Origin: Mycolicibacterium goodii
GTDB taxonomy: Bacteria; Actinomycetota; Actinomycetes; Mycobacteriales; Mycobacteriaceae
DNA: 64,000 nucleotides
Direction of reading: 5' to 3'
Assembly (NCBI RefSeq): GCF_001187505.1
Contig: NZ_CP012150.1
Span: forward strand, 2,542,001-2,606,000
The notes under the pieces are model-generated. The model was given only the letters and a program-made list of their open reading frames with translations. It was not told where the DNA came from and ran no database searches. The position numbers were made by a program, and so were the translations under genes. Below are positions 26,351-35,194 of this stretch, one piece after another (within the stretch, counting starts at the first letter, position 1; each line of letters starts with the position of its first letter).

Positions 26351-26404
26351 AGAAGACGCAAACCTGCCCTTTTTCCTGCGGAAAAGGGCAGGTTTGCGTC
26401 TTCT
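26351..26404. terminator. Perfect 23-bp stem-loop between fadB and the LuxR gene
   Basis: AGAAGACGCAAACCTGCCCT plus TTT (26351-26373) is inverted perfectly at 26382-26404; loop 26374-26381. Stem T/A tracts flank the loop. It starts 20 bases after the fadB stop. Very stable and suited to termination, yet it ends only 30 bases before the next start codon, so it lies in that gene's leader or promoter too. Confidence 0.75.
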
Positions 26405-26434
26405 GGGCCGAAGAAACCGACGTACGCTCCAAAC

Positions 26435-29095
26435 GTGCGCCTTCTGTGGCCGCTGACCGGCCGCTCGGCAGCGATGCGGTCCATCCACACCGCCATCGAC
26501 GCGGGCGATCTGGCCGGGATCGTGATCGGCGGGCCCGCCGGGGTGGGCAAGAGCCGGATCGCCCGGCAGGCGCTGTCCGACGCGAAAGCGCGCGGGTTCG
26601 AAGGCCGATGGGTGGTCGGAGCCACGTCGGCGGCGAAGGTTCCGCTCGGCGCGTTCACCGTGTGGGCGCCACCGGCCGTCACCGACACCGTCCACCTGCT
26701 GCGCGGGGTGATCGCGTCGCTGACCGCCGCGCCGTCCGGCGCGCCGATCCTCATCTGCGTCGACGACGCGCACCTGCTCGACGACCTCTCGGCGTTCGTC
26801 GTCCACCAGATCGTGCAGCGCGGCGCGGCCAAGGTCGTGTTGACGCTGCGCGACGGTGAACCGGTGCCGCCCGCGGTCGAGGAGATCACCGCCGCCGGGC
26901 AGTTCGACCGGCTCGATCTGGCCCCGCTGACCCCCGACGAGACCACGTCGCTGCTGGCCGCGACGCTCGGGGGCACGGTCGACCCGGACACCGGCCGCCG
27001 GTTGTGGACGCTGACCCGCGGCAACGTCCTCTACCTGCGCAACATCGTGGAACGCGAGGTGGCCGACGGCCGCATCGTGTCCCAGCGCGGCTGCTGGCGC
27101 TGGGTGGGGGACCCGGTCATGCCGCCCGGTCTGGTGCAGTTGATCGAATCCCGCATGGGCGCGCTCCCCGCGTCGGTCGACGACGTCATCGACGTGTTGG
27201 CGGTCGGTGAACCGATCGCATTGGCGGCCCTCGAACGCATCGTCGACGCGGCGGCGGTCGAGGAGGCCGAGAGCCGCGGCCTGGTCGTGCTCGAACCGGT
27301 CATGGGCGGTGTGCAGGTGCGGTTGACGCATCCGCTCTACGGCGAGGTGCGGCGCAGGCGCGCACCCGCGACGCGGCTGCGGCGGTTCCGCGGCCTGGTG
27401 GCCACCGAACTCGCCCGCAGCGCCGATGCCGACGACATCGGTGTGCTCGTGCGGCGCGCCACGCTGAGCCTCGAATCCGATCTGCCGGTCGACGCCGACC
27501 TGCTGGTCAAGGCGAGTTACGGCGCCGTCTGGTTGGCCGACCTGCACCTCGCCGACCGGCTCGCCGCGGCGGCCGTGGGTGCCGGTGCGGAGCCGAATTT
27601 CATCCGGGCCCATGCCCTTTCGTGGCTGGGTCGGGGTGAGGAGGCCGACGCGGTGCTGGCCGCGATACCGCCGGACGGGCTCAGCGACGTCGAGCGGGGC
27701 AAGCTGGCGTTCCTGCGGGCCAGCAACATGTTGTGGTCGCTGGCCGATCCGGTGCGGGCCAAACAACTCGTCGACGACGCGGCACGTGACGTCTCCGCGC
27801 AGGCGCGCGGCTACATCGACGCCTTCCTCACCGTTTACTGGTTCGCGATGGACCATCCCGACCAGGCCAGCCGTATCGCGAAAAAGCTTGCGGTGAAGGA
27901 ACTTCCCGCGATCGTCGGCGCGGAGATCGCCTGGGTGCTCACGGTGATCGACGCCGACGCGGGCCGACTCGCCGAAGCTGTCGCGATCGCCGATACCGGC
28001 TATGCCGTGGCGGCCCGTTCCCTCGACGCCCCGCAGATGCGTTTCAACATCGCCGATGCCCACGTCGGCGCGCTGCTGCTGGCCGGGCGTATCGATCAGG
28101 CGGGTGCGGTCGCCGCAGGGGTGCGCAGGCAGGCCGCCGACCTGCCCGGGGTGGCGCAGACCCTGGGTGCTGCCGTGGCTGCCCGCGTCGAACTCGCTGC
28201 GGGACATGTCGATACCGCGGCGGCCGGGTTGGGTGATGCGGCGGCGGCGTTGTCCGAATCGGGGCATGCCACCGGCTGGGGGTACCGTTACGGCCTGCCG
28301 TATGTGATGGCGCTCGCGATGCGCGGTGACCTCGATGAGGCGGACACGGCGCTGAGTGCGCTGCAGACCCTTCGCAGGCCGTTCCGTGCGCTGCACTACG
28401 AGCGCGCGCTGGCCCGTGCCTGGGTGGCCGCGGCTTCGGGTGCGGTCACCGAAGCGATCGCGACGGTGACCTCCGCCGCGCAGAAGGCAAGGGAAGTGGG
28501 GCAGTACGCCGCCGAGGTGCTGTGCCTGCAGACCGCGGCCCAGTTCGGTGACAGCACCGGCGCCGCGCGGTTGGCCGAACTCGAAACCGTCGTGCAGGGT
28601 CCACGGGTCAGGTTGGCCGCCCGGTTCGCCGCGGGCCTGCGCGACGGCGACGCCGAGGGACTGTCGCTGGTGTCAACGGATTTCGAGGAGATGGGGGATC
28701 GGGTCGCCGCGGCGGACGCGGCCGCGCACGCGGCGTTGGCGCATCGCTACGCGGGTCGCCGCGGCTCGGCGCTGACCTGCGCAAGCCGTGCGACGGCCCT
28801 GGCCGACGAGTGCGGCGGACTGGCCACCCCGGCGCTGCGTCACGCCGTGACGCCGCTGCCGCTGACCGAGCGGGAACGCGAGATCGTGATGCTGATCGGT
28901 GCCGGGCTGTCCAACCGCGCGATCGCGCAGCGCCTGACCCTGTCCGTCCGCACCGTGGAAAGCCATATCTACCAGGCGATGTCGAAGACCGGCACGGCCA
29001 CGCGTGAGCAGCTCGCGGCGCTGCTGCCCACATCCGTGCACCGCGCGGCTCACCCCGTTGCGAATGCGGGCCGGTTCGACGACGGGCAGGTGTAG
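26435..29095 (+). CDS. Large LuxR-type (LAL) ATPase transcription regulator
   Basis: 886 aa from GTG 26435. Residues 25-130 hold an STAND-like NTPase with Walker A GGPAGVGKSR (33-42) and Walker B ICVDDAHLLDD. A long helical middle (~300-800, with repeated LA(D/E)xxxA segments resembling TPR units) is followed by a C-terminal LuxR HTH: PLTEREREIVMLIGAGLSN and then RTVESHIYQAMSK. Family knowledge: LAL/MalT regulators bind a ligand and ATP and activate nearby genes. Upstream in-frame sequence is the complement-phase of fadB, so the earlier frame is ignored. No ligand or target is evident; the neighbours are fatty-acid and F420-type oxidoreductase genes. Confidence 0.88.
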   Translation: MRLLWPLTGRSAAMRSIHTAIDAGDLAGIVIGGPAGVGKSRIARQALSDAKARGFEGRWVVGATSAAKVPLGAFTVWAPPAVTDTVHLLRGVIASLTAAPSGAPILICVDDAHLLDDLSAFVVHQIVQRGAAKVVLTLRDGEPVPPAVEEITAAGQFDRLDLAPLTPDETTSLLAATLGGTVDPDTGRRLWTLTRGNVLYLRNIVEREVADGRIVSQRGCWRWVGDPVMPPGLVQLIESRMGALPASVDDVIDVLAVGEPIALAALERIVDAAAVEEAESRGLVVLEPVMGGVQVRLTHPLYGEVRRRRAPATRLRRFRGLVATELARSADADDIGVLVRRATLSLESDLPVDADLLVKASYGAVWLADLHLADRLAAAAVGAGAEPNFIRAHALSWLGRGEEADAVLAAIPPDGLSDVERGKLAFLRASNMLWSLADPVRAKQLVDDAARDVSAQARGYIDAFLTVYWFAMDHPDQASRIAKKLAVKELPAIVGAEIAWVLTVIDADAGRLAEAVAIADTGYAVAARSLDAPQMRFNIADAHVGALLLAGRIDQAGAVAAGVRRQAADLPGVAQTLGAAVAARVELAAGHVDTAAAGLGDAAAALSESGHATGWGYRYGLPYVMALAMRGDLDEADTALSALQTLRRPFRALHYERALARAWVAAASGAVTEAIATVTSAAQKAREVGQYAAEVLCLQTAAQFGDSTGAARLAELETVVQGPRVRLAARFAAGLRDGDAEGLSLVSTDFEEMGDRVAAADAAAHAALAHRYAGRRGSALTCASRATALADECGGLATPALRHAVTPLPLTEREREIVMLIGAGLSNRAIAQRLTLSVRTVESHIYQAMSKTGTATREQLAALLPTSVHRAAHPVANAGRFDDGQV

Positions 29096-29101
29096 CACAG
29101 C

Positions 29102-29542
29102 TCAGGACGGGTTGGAGTACACCCGCGTCGGGGTGATCAGCACCGCGGCGCGCCGCTCCTCGCGCATGACCCGGTCGTAGGTGTCCCAGTCGTCGTGGGT
29201 GCCGCCCGCTGCCTCGAACACGTTGCGCAGCAACACCCGCAGCGATTCGGCGTCGATGTCGCCGTCGTCGGGGCCGAGGATTTCCGCGGTGCCCTCGACC
29301 GTCGCCCATTCCCACCCGGCCCGGGCCGCGACCGTGGCCCGCGGGTTGGCGCGCAGATGACGCAACTTCAGCGACCCGCCGATGGCGACAAGCGCCACGA
29401 CCGGCTCTGCGGTGCGCGGATGCACCATGACACCCGCGTTGACCACCGACGACTGGATGCTGTCGTCGCGGCGCAGTGTGCTCAGCACGCACAACCCGTG
29501 ATCACGTGACAACAGTTCGGCGAATGACGACAGATCGGTCAT
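29102..29542 (-). CDS. PPOX/split-barrel F420-type protein
   Basis: 146 aa pyridoxamine-5'-phosphate-oxidase-like split barrel. The order LLSRDHGLCVLSTLRRDDSIQSS, PVVALVAIGGSLKLRHLRANP and TVEGTAEILGPDD matches the FDOR-B (F420-binding) mycobacterial group. These small proteins reduce various compounds with F420H2 or act in flavin/heme binding. ATG 29542 begins MTDLSSFAELLS. It is convergent with the LuxR gene (six bases apart at the stops) and may be transcribed with the downstream-neighbour PPOX gene at 29630, on the same strand, 87 bases upstream. Confidence 0.82.
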   Translation of the reverse strand: MTDLSSFAELLSRDHGLCVLSTLRRDDSIQSSVVNAGVMVHPRTAEPVVALVAIGGSLKLRHLRANPRATVAARAGWEWATVEGTAEILGPDDGDIDAESLRVLLRNVFEAAGGTHDDWDTYDRVMREERRAAVLITPTRVYSNPS

Positions 29543-29629
29543 GGGGTCACGCTACCCCTGCACGGCCGCGCGTCCACCCGCCGCGTTGTGGCACAACGGC
29601 GTTGGCCGGGCGATTCCCCGGTTGATCGG

Positions 29630-30058
29630 TCAGAGCGAACCGAGGTCGGCCGACAGCCAGTGCTCGGGCGTCAGGTGCACGATGACGCTCTCGCCGTGCT
29701 CGCGCCGGGCGAACTCCAGATACCCCTCGACCTTCTCGGGCGCCAGATAGCGCTTGGTCATCTCGACGAGGTGGTCGTCGGTGGCGGGTTCGATACTGCG
29801 GACGGCACCGTCGACCGCGACGTACCGCACCGTCGGCTCCAGGCGCTCCACCATCAAAGTGAACCGGCCCGCCGACTCGATGAGCCGGTGCTTGCGCGAG
29901 CCGTTGCCGGTGAGCACCCATGGCTCGCCGCCGGGGGAGTACTGGTACCAGATGGGAACCGTGAGCGGTCCGCGCTTGTCGCCTGCATACACCGAGAGGG
30001 CCGCGATGTGCGGTTCGGCGAGGAACTGTTCGCGTTCTTCTTTGGAGAGGGCCATCAT
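29630..30058 (-). CDS. PPOX-class split-barrel protein, second copy
   Basis: 142 aa (a second ATG directly follows the first). Split-barrel pattern: AALSVYAGDKRGPLTVPIWYQ, then GEPWVLTGNGSRKHRLIESAG, VRYVAVDGAVRSIEP and the acidic/aromatic tail. This is more like the FMN/F420 TIGR03618 or DUF385-unrelated group than true PdxH, whose gene is elsewhere (61577). Divergent from the LLM-class gene at 30165, and a common intergenic region of 106 bases between them contains CTGGACATCCAG (30128-30139), a small palindrome that could be an operator. Substrate not known. Confidence 0.78.
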   Translation of the reverse strand: MMALSKEEREQFLAEPHIAALSVYAGDKRGPLTVPIWYQYSPGGEPWVLTGNGSRKHRLIESAGRFTLMVERLEPTVRYVAVDGAVRSIEPATDDHLVEMTKRYLAPEKVEGYLEFARREHGESVIVHLTPEHWLSADLGSL

Positions 30059-30164
30059 CTCAATCTAGCCAGATGCTGTGACATACGCCGCTCTGCCGGG
30101 GATGAAGTGCAGGAAAACGCCTGGGGACTGGACATCCAGTTTTTGGGTCCTAGAGTCGAGTGTC

Positions 30165-31157
30165 ATGCGCTTTGGATTGTTCATCCCGCAGGGCTGGCGT
30201 CTCGATCTCGTCGACATCCCCACCGATCGGCACTGGGCGGTGATGCACGATCTGGCTGCCTACGCCGACGGCTCGGATGCCTGGGATTCGCTGTGGGTCT
30301 ACGACCACTTCCACACCGTCCCGGTGCCGACGGGCGAGGCCACCCACGAGGCGTGGACGCTCATGGCCGCCTACGCGGCCACGACGTCGCGCATCAAGCT
30401 CGGGCAGATGTGCACCGCGATGTCGTACCGCAACCCGGTCTACCTCGCGAAGGTGGCCGCCACCACGGACGTGATCTCCGGCGGTCGCGTGCAGATGGGC
30501 ATCGGCGGCGGCTGGTACGAGCACGAATGGCGGGCCTACGGTTACGGATTCCCGTCGGCCGGGGAACGCCTCGCACGGCTCGACGAGGGTGTGCAGATCA
30601 TGCGCGACGCGTGGCGCGACGGCCGGGTCAGCTTCGCGGGCAAGCAGTACCAGGTGGACGGCGCGATCGTGTCCCCCACGCCGCTGCAGGACAACGGCAT
30701 CCCGCTGTGGATCGCCGGCGGCGGGGAGAAGGTCACGCTGAAGATCGCCGCCAAGTATGCGCAGTACACCAACTTCACGTCCGAGCCCACGGCGTTCCAG
30801 CACAAGTCGCAGGTCCTCGCCGAGCACTGCCGCAACGTCGGCACCGATTTCGACGCGATCGTGCGTTCGGCCAACTTCAACGCCGTGATCGGGGAGTCCG
30901 AGAAGGACGTCAAGGAACGCATCCAGCGGTTGCGGGCCCGGCAGGCCCCGGTCGCAGGCGAGGACGCGGTCGACGCCATGCTCTCGACCATGAGTGCGCC
31001 CGAATCCGCCTCGGGCACACCCGAACAGGTCGTCGAGAAGCTCAAGCGCCTGCGCGACCTCGGTTGCGAGTACGCGATCCTCTACTTCCCCGAGGCCGCC
31101 TACGACCGGTCCGGCATCGAACTGTTCGAGCAGAAGGTCATCCCGGCGCTGAGCTAG
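30165..31157 (+). CDS. LLM-class F420-dependent oxidoreductase
   Basis: 330 aa. Features of the F420-dependent TIGR03560-type group: MRFGLFIPQGW at the start, LWVYDHFHTVP, then AYAATTSRIKLGQMCTAMSYRNP, GRVQMGIGGGWYEHEWRAYG and GIPLWIAGGGEKVTL in the second half. ATG 30165 begins the fold exactly; upstream frame is filler. Paired with a PPOX protein across a divergent promoter, as in several mycobacterial clusters. Its 3' end overlaps by 20 bases the 3' end of the convergent NTF2-like gene. Substrate unknown. Confidence 0.87.
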   Translation: MRFGLFIPQGWRLDLVDIPTDRHWAVMHDLAAYADGSDAWDSLWVYDHFHTVPVPTGEATHEAWTLMAAYAATTSRIKLGQMCTAMSYRNPVYLAKVAATTDVISGGRVQMGIGGGWYEHEWRAYGYGFPSAGERLARLDEGVQIMRDAWRDGRVSFAGKQYQVDGAIVSPTPLQDNGIPLWIAGGGEKVTLKIAAKYAQYTNFTSEPTAFQHKSQVLAEHCRNVGTDFDAIVRSANFNAVIGESEKDVKERIQRLRARQAPVAGEDAVDAMLSTMSAPESASGTPEQVVEKLKRLRDLGCEYAILYFPEAAYDRSGIELFEQKVIPALS

Positions 31158-31521
31158 CGGGACTGGCTTCGTAGAAGCCGATCCGCCACCGGCCTTGCGC
31201 GCCGACCACCAGCACACCGAGGTTCAGGTGCACCGGGTCGCGGTCGACGTAGGAGAACTCGGCGGCCACGTACCCGAGCACCACCTCCGGTGCGGGCCGC
31301 CGGGTCTCGCTGATGCGGTAGTCCACGGTCATGCCGAGCGGTTGTGCCGCGTAGTAGTCCTGAACGCCTTGCGGCCCAACGCTGTAGGGGCGCAGACCCT
31401 GGAAGATCGCGTCGTCGGCGAACACCGCGGCAACCCGCGCGGGATCGTGGGCGTCGATGCCTGCCTTCCACTGGTCGAGCACACCGCGCAGCACGGCTTC
31501 GGTGTCATCCTCAGAGCCCGG
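31138..31521 (-). CDS. SnoaL/NTF2-like protein, possibly coupled to the SDR
   Basis: 127 aa from GTG 31521 (an ATG at 31554 would add 11 residues and overlap the SDR more). The chain has the NTF2-like cone fold: VLRGVLDQWKAGIDAHDPARVAAVFADDAIFQGL at the start, then strands PEVVLGYVAAEFSYVD and WRIGFYEA. Polyketide-cyclase/dehydratase-like domains of this kind often bind small hydrophobic molecules. It overlaps the stop of the upstream SDR gene (31511-31513), so both are probably cotranscribed. Its own stop overlaps the LLM gene tail-to-tail by 20 bases. Confidence 0.75.
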   Translation of the reverse strand, partial: PGSEDDTEAVLRGVLDQWKAGIDAHDPARVAAVFADDAIFQGLRPYSVGPQGVQDYYAAQPLGMTVDYRISETRRPAPEVVLGYVAAEFSYVDRDPVHLNLGVLVVGAQGRWRIGFYEASPASSAPG

Positions 31522-32209
31522 CACTTTGACCACCGTCGACGTGCAGGATCTCACCGGTCACGAACTTCGCCTGCTCCAGGTACAGCACCGCGTCCACGGC
31601 GTCGTCGATTCCGCCCAGCTCGCGCATCGGGTTCAGTGCGGCCAGCGCGTCGTAGGACGACGGGTCGTGCATCGGCGTCTTGATGCTGCCCAGCGCCACC
31701 GCGTTGACCCGGATCCGGCGGGCGGCGTTCTCGACCGCCAGCGCCCTGGTGGCGGCGTTCAGGCCGCCCTTGGTCAGCGACGCCAACGCCGACGGCACCC
31801 GCGAGTTGGCCTGATCCACCAGGCTGGTGGAGATGTTGACGATGTGGCCGCCTGCAGGCAGCGCCCGCAGCGCCGCACGGGTGAGTTCGAAGAAGCCGCG
31901 CAGGTTCACGCCCGTGATGGCGTCGTAGTCGGCGTCGGTGTAGTCGGTGAACGGTTTGGCGATGAAGATGCCCGCGTTGTTCACGACGGTGTCGACGCGT
32001 CCGAAGCGTTCCAGTGCGGCGTCGACGAGGCGCTGCCCGACGCCCGGTTCGCCGATGTCGCCCGCCACGGCCAGCACCATCGGATCGTCGCTGGGGCCGA
32101 TGCTGCGGGAATTGGCCACGACGGCGTAGCCCAGCTTGCGGTAGCCGGCGACGAGGCCCGCGCCGATGCCCTGCGATGCGCCGGTGATGATGACGGCTGG
32201 TGTGTTCAT
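31511..32209 (-). CDS. Short-chain dehydrogenase family protein lacking the catalytic Tyr
   Basis: 232 aa from ATG 32209 with an AGGAGG ribosome site (complement of 32216-32221). Classical SDR parts are visible: TGASQGIGAG (NADP-binding), NNAG, catalytic-serine strand NISTSLVDQ, and NPMRELGGIDDAVDAVLYL towards the C-terminus. Where the catalytic YxxxK should be, the sequence is SRVPSALASLTKGGL: the lysine is there but the tyrosine is Ala (A-S-L-T-K). The same replacement is known in a group of SDR-like proteins. Activity may be changed or absent. Divergent from a LysR gene, which is a likely regulator. Confidence 0.82.
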   Translation of the reverse strand: MNTPAVIITGASQGIGAGLVAGYRKLGYAVVANSRSIGPSDDPMVLAVAGDIGEPGVGQRLVDAALERFGRVDTVVNNAGIFIAKPFTDYTDADYDAITGVNLRGFFELTRAALRALPAGGHIVNISTSLVDQANSRVPSALASLTKGGLNAATRALAVENAARRIRVNAVALGSIKTPMHDPSSYDALAALNPMRELGGIDDAVDAVLYLEQAKFVTGEILHVDGGQSAGL

Positions 32210-32339
32210 GATGTCCCTCCTGGTCGAGTGCCGGTGTGTCCCGGTTGTCCTGCTCAACGACAGGTGCGCGCACGCCGATGTCCGGTTTCGGCGATCTGCT
32301 TTCTCTCTGCTGAGAGGTTTTGCCTACTACGCTGCAACG

Positions 32340-33272
32340 GTGGAACTGCGCCAGCTGCGCTATTTCGTCACCGTGGCCGAGGAGCTCAACTTCGGCCGTG
32401 CCGCCGAGCGTCTGCGTATCGCCGGGCCGTCACTGTCGCAGCAGATCAAGGCGCTCGAACGCGATCTGAAGGTCGTGCTGTTCGACCGCGACCGCCGGTC
32501 GGTGACCCTGACCACGGCCGGTGCCGCGCTGCTGCCGGGAGCACGGGCCCTGATCACCCAGGCCGACGAGTTACGTAGGCAGGCAAGCGGTCTGGCGGTG
32601 TCGGATCCGGTGCGCATCGGGTACGTGAACTGGTGCCCGACGGACTGGGCCGAGCGCGCGGCGGGGGTCGCCGAGCTGCGCGTGGACACCTGGGTGATGC
32701 CGTCGCACGCGCAGGCCGCCCGCGTGGCCGACGGGACCCTTGACCTCGCGATCTGCTGGGTGCAGAACGCCGACCTGCGGTCGCTGGACCTGTCGGCGCG
32801 GCTGATCGGGGTGGACCAGCTGTACGCCCTGGATGCCGGGGCAGGCACCGGTCCGGTGCGGGCCGCCGACGCGCTCGTGCTCGTCGACGACGACGCCGCG
32901 AGCTGGTCGTCGTGGAACCGCTACGCCGAACAGTTCGCCGCGGCCACCGGGGCGCGCGTCATGCGCACCGACGACGGTGGGGTGACCGGGCCGACGTTCT
33001 TCGAACACGTGCGGCAGCTGCGTCGTCCGGTGCTCAACAACCCCAAGGGGCAGGATGCGGTGCTGCCGACCGGACTGATCCGGCGTGCGGTGGTCGATCC
33101 GTCACCGTTGTGGACGTGGTCGCTGGTGTGGCGACGTGGCGACGACCGCCCCGCCGTCCGCGCCGTCATCGACGAATTCACCCGCGATGTCGGTGAATTC
33201 GGTCTCGACGGGCCCGCGGTCTGGCTTCCCGACGACGATCCGCACCACCCCCGCCACCAGCGCGGCGACTGA
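32340..33272 (+). CDS. LysR-type transcriptional regulator
   Basis: 310 aa from GTG 32340. HTH segment MELRQLRYFVTVAEELNFGRAAERLRIAGPSLSQQIKALERDLK is the canonical LysR N-terminus, and the rest is the two-lobed inducer domain (VRIGYVNWCPTDWAERAA, LDLAICWVQNADLRS). Divergent from the SDR/NTF2-like operon with 130 bases between starts, the standard LysR layout. The C-terminal ~25 residues (WLPDDDPHHPRHQRGD) look unlike the family and overlap the antisense MFS gene by 171 bases. Confidence 0.87.
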   Translation: MELRQLRYFVTVAEELNFGRAAERLRIAGPSLSQQIKALERDLKVVLFDRDRRSVTLTTAGAALLPGARALITQADELRRQASGLAVSDPVRIGYVNWCPTDWAERAAGVAELRVDTWVMPSHAQAARVADGTLDLAICWVQNADLRSLDLSARLIGVDQLYALDAGAGTGPVRAADALVLVDDDAASWSSWNRYAEQFAAATGARVMRTDDGGVTGPTFFEHVRQLRRPVLNNPKGQDAVLPTGLIRRAVVDPSPLWTWSLVWRRGDDRPAVRAVIDEFTRDVGEFGLDGPAVWLPDDDPHHPRHQRGD

Positions 33273-34333
33273 CACCACGACCGCGCCCACCACCAGCGCC
33301 GGGCGGAACCCGTGGTGCAGCGTGGGCGCCACCACCAGCGGCCCGAGGATCTGGCCCACCGAGTAGCCCGCGGTGAGCAGCGCGACGGCGCGCGGATAGC
33401 GCAGCAGCCGCCCGGCCGCGAGCGCCAGCGTGCTGATGGCGACGAAGGTGCCGCCGAAGAGCACCGCACCGACCAGCGCCGCCGGGACACCGCCCGCCAC
33501 CCCGGCCGCCGCGATCCCGACCGCCTGCACGAACAGCGCCGCGGTCAACAACGCGGGATGGGACCACCGCGTGCTCATCGCCGCCCACAGCGCCGCGGAC
33601 GGCACGGTGGCCAGGCCGACCACCAGCCAGGTGCTGCCGCCCAACCACCCCGGTGCGTCCTGACCGACCGCCGCCACCAGGAAGGTGCCCGCGATGATGT
33701 AGCCGACGCCTTCCAGCGTGTAGCTGACGAGCAACAGCGAGAAGGGCCCGTGCGGTGGACGTTCGTCGTCGTCGACCGCCGTCGGCGCGCCGGCGGGGCC
33801 GGTCGGATTCCCCAGGCCAGCGCGCACAGCACCGCGGCCACCGCCGCCGACGCCCACCACGCCGCCTTCCAGTCGCTGACCGCCAGCACCAGCACCGCCG
33901 ACAGGGCGATCCCGGCGCCCACCCCGCCGAACCCCCAACCCGCCAGGTGCGCGGGATGGGAATGCAGGTGTTCGAGCATCGTGTTGACCGCGATCACGAA
34001 CACCAGCGCGCTCACCGCACCCGCGATCGCGCGCAGCGTCATCCACTCGATCGTGGTGGTGGCCAACGGCATTACCGCCAGGCTCGCGACGAGCACCAGC
34101 AGCGACACCCGGCACGCCAACGGCGAGCGGGCCAACCGCGGCCAGATCGACCCGGCCACCGCGCCCACGAGGTAGCCCACGTAGTTGGCGGTGGCCAGAT
34201 CGGCTGCGGCGTGCGCCGACATCCCGGCCTGTGCGGTCATCAGCGGCAGGATGGGCGTGTAGACGAAGCGACCGATCCCCATCGCGGCGGCCAGCGCCGC
34301 GGCGGTGCGGGCAACATGCGCGTGGTGTTGCAT
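33102..34333 (-). pseudogene. YbfB/YjiJ-type MFS transporter with a single-base frameshift
   Basis: The N-terminal half (ATG 34333, AALAAAMGIGRFVYTPILPLM, first six helices) is in one frame; the C-terminal half (GPFSLLLVSYTLEGVGYIIAG, last six helices, stop 33102) is in another. Both are clean, hydrophobic and in the family's order. The change occurs near 33810-33813, a run of four C; one more base there gives a continuous reading WGNPTGPAGAPTAVDDDERPP. About 410 aa if repaired. The last ~55 codons overlap the convergent LysR gene (33102-33272), a very long antisense overlap. The indel is either a sequencing error or a real mutation. Confidence 0.8.
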
Positions 34334-34473
34334 CGGTCCATCCTGTGCCGGTGACCGACGGCCCGGCCACGATCCAGATCCTCGCAGCTGCAAGGCAATG
34401 TCTTACACGCGGGGGAGCTCATCCGGCCCGCTGTCGGTGTTGTGCCGGGACACCGACAGACAGGAGAACTGCC

Positions 34474-35145
34474 ATGACAGACAACATCGTCGCGCTGGTG
34501 ACCGGAGCCAACCGCGGTCTGGGCCGCAGGCTCGCCGCCGAACTACTCGCCCGCGGCGCGAAGGTATATGCCGCGGCGCGGCGTCCGGAAACCGTCGACC
34601 TGCCCGGCGCCGTGCCGATCCAACTCGACATCACCGACGCCGAGTCGGTGCGACGCGCCGCCGAGATCGCCGGGGACGTCACGGTACTGGTCAACAACGC
34701 CGGGATCTCGACGCGTGCGAACCTGCTCACCGGCCCCATCGCCGACATCCGCGCCGAGATGGAGACCCACTACTTCGGCACGCTCAACGTCACGCGCGCG
34801 TTCGCGCCGATCATCGAACGCAACGGCGGGGGTGCCATCCTCAACGTGCTGTCCGTGCTGTCCTGGATGCACCCGCCGACATCGGGTGCGTACGCGTCGG
34901 CCAAGGCCGCGGCGTGGGCGCTGACCGACGCGGTGCGGACCGAACTCGCGCCCCGCGGAATCCACGTCGCGGCACTGCACGTCGGCTACATGGACACCGA
35001 CATGGTGTCCTACGTGCCCGCCGATCAGAAGAGCGATCCGGCCGTGATCGCGGCCCAGGCCATCGATGGCCTGCTCGACGGAGCCGACGAGATCCTCGCC
35101 GACGAGTGGGCGCGCACCGCGAAAGCGCAGTTGTCGACGCGATAG
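34474..35145 (+). CDS. SDR-family oxidoreductase
   Basis: 223 aa. Complete classical SDR: TGANRGLGRR (cofactor loop), NNAGIS, serine strand LNVLSVLSW, and the catalytic YASAKAA (YxxxK). The TDNIVALVTGANRG start is preceded by CAGGAGAACTGCC, a good ribosome site. In contrast to the SDR at 31511 its active site is intact. The cofactor loop plus AARR after strand 2 favours NADPH. Divergent in style from its neighbours: the MFS gene before it is on the other strand, with 140 bases between. Substrate unknown. Confidence 0.88.
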   Translation: MTDNIVALVTGANRGLGRRLAAELLARGAKVYAAARRPETVDLPGAVPIQLDITDAESVRRAAEIAGDVTVLVNNAGISTRANLLTGPIADIRAEMETHYFGTLNVTRAFAPIIERNGGGAILNVLSVLSWMHPPTSGAYASAKAAAWALTDAVRTELAPRGIHVAALHVGYMDTDMVSYVPADQKSDPAVIAAQAIDGLLDGADEILADEWARTAKAQLSTR

Positions 35146-35194
35146 CATGACTGGCAGTTTGCTGCGCCGGTCGAGGGGGCGCAAAGGGAGACAG

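Noticed and set aside
26222..28396. 724-residue minus-strand frame under the LuxR regulator
   Set aside because: Composition (Arg, His, Gln rich) and lack of any motif mark it as a shadow. The plus strand has the Walker A and LuxR HTH.
29630..30058. Call of this split-barrel protein as PdxH
   Set aside because: It lacks the PdxH PLP-contact segments and is too short; the true PdxH is at 61577-62269.
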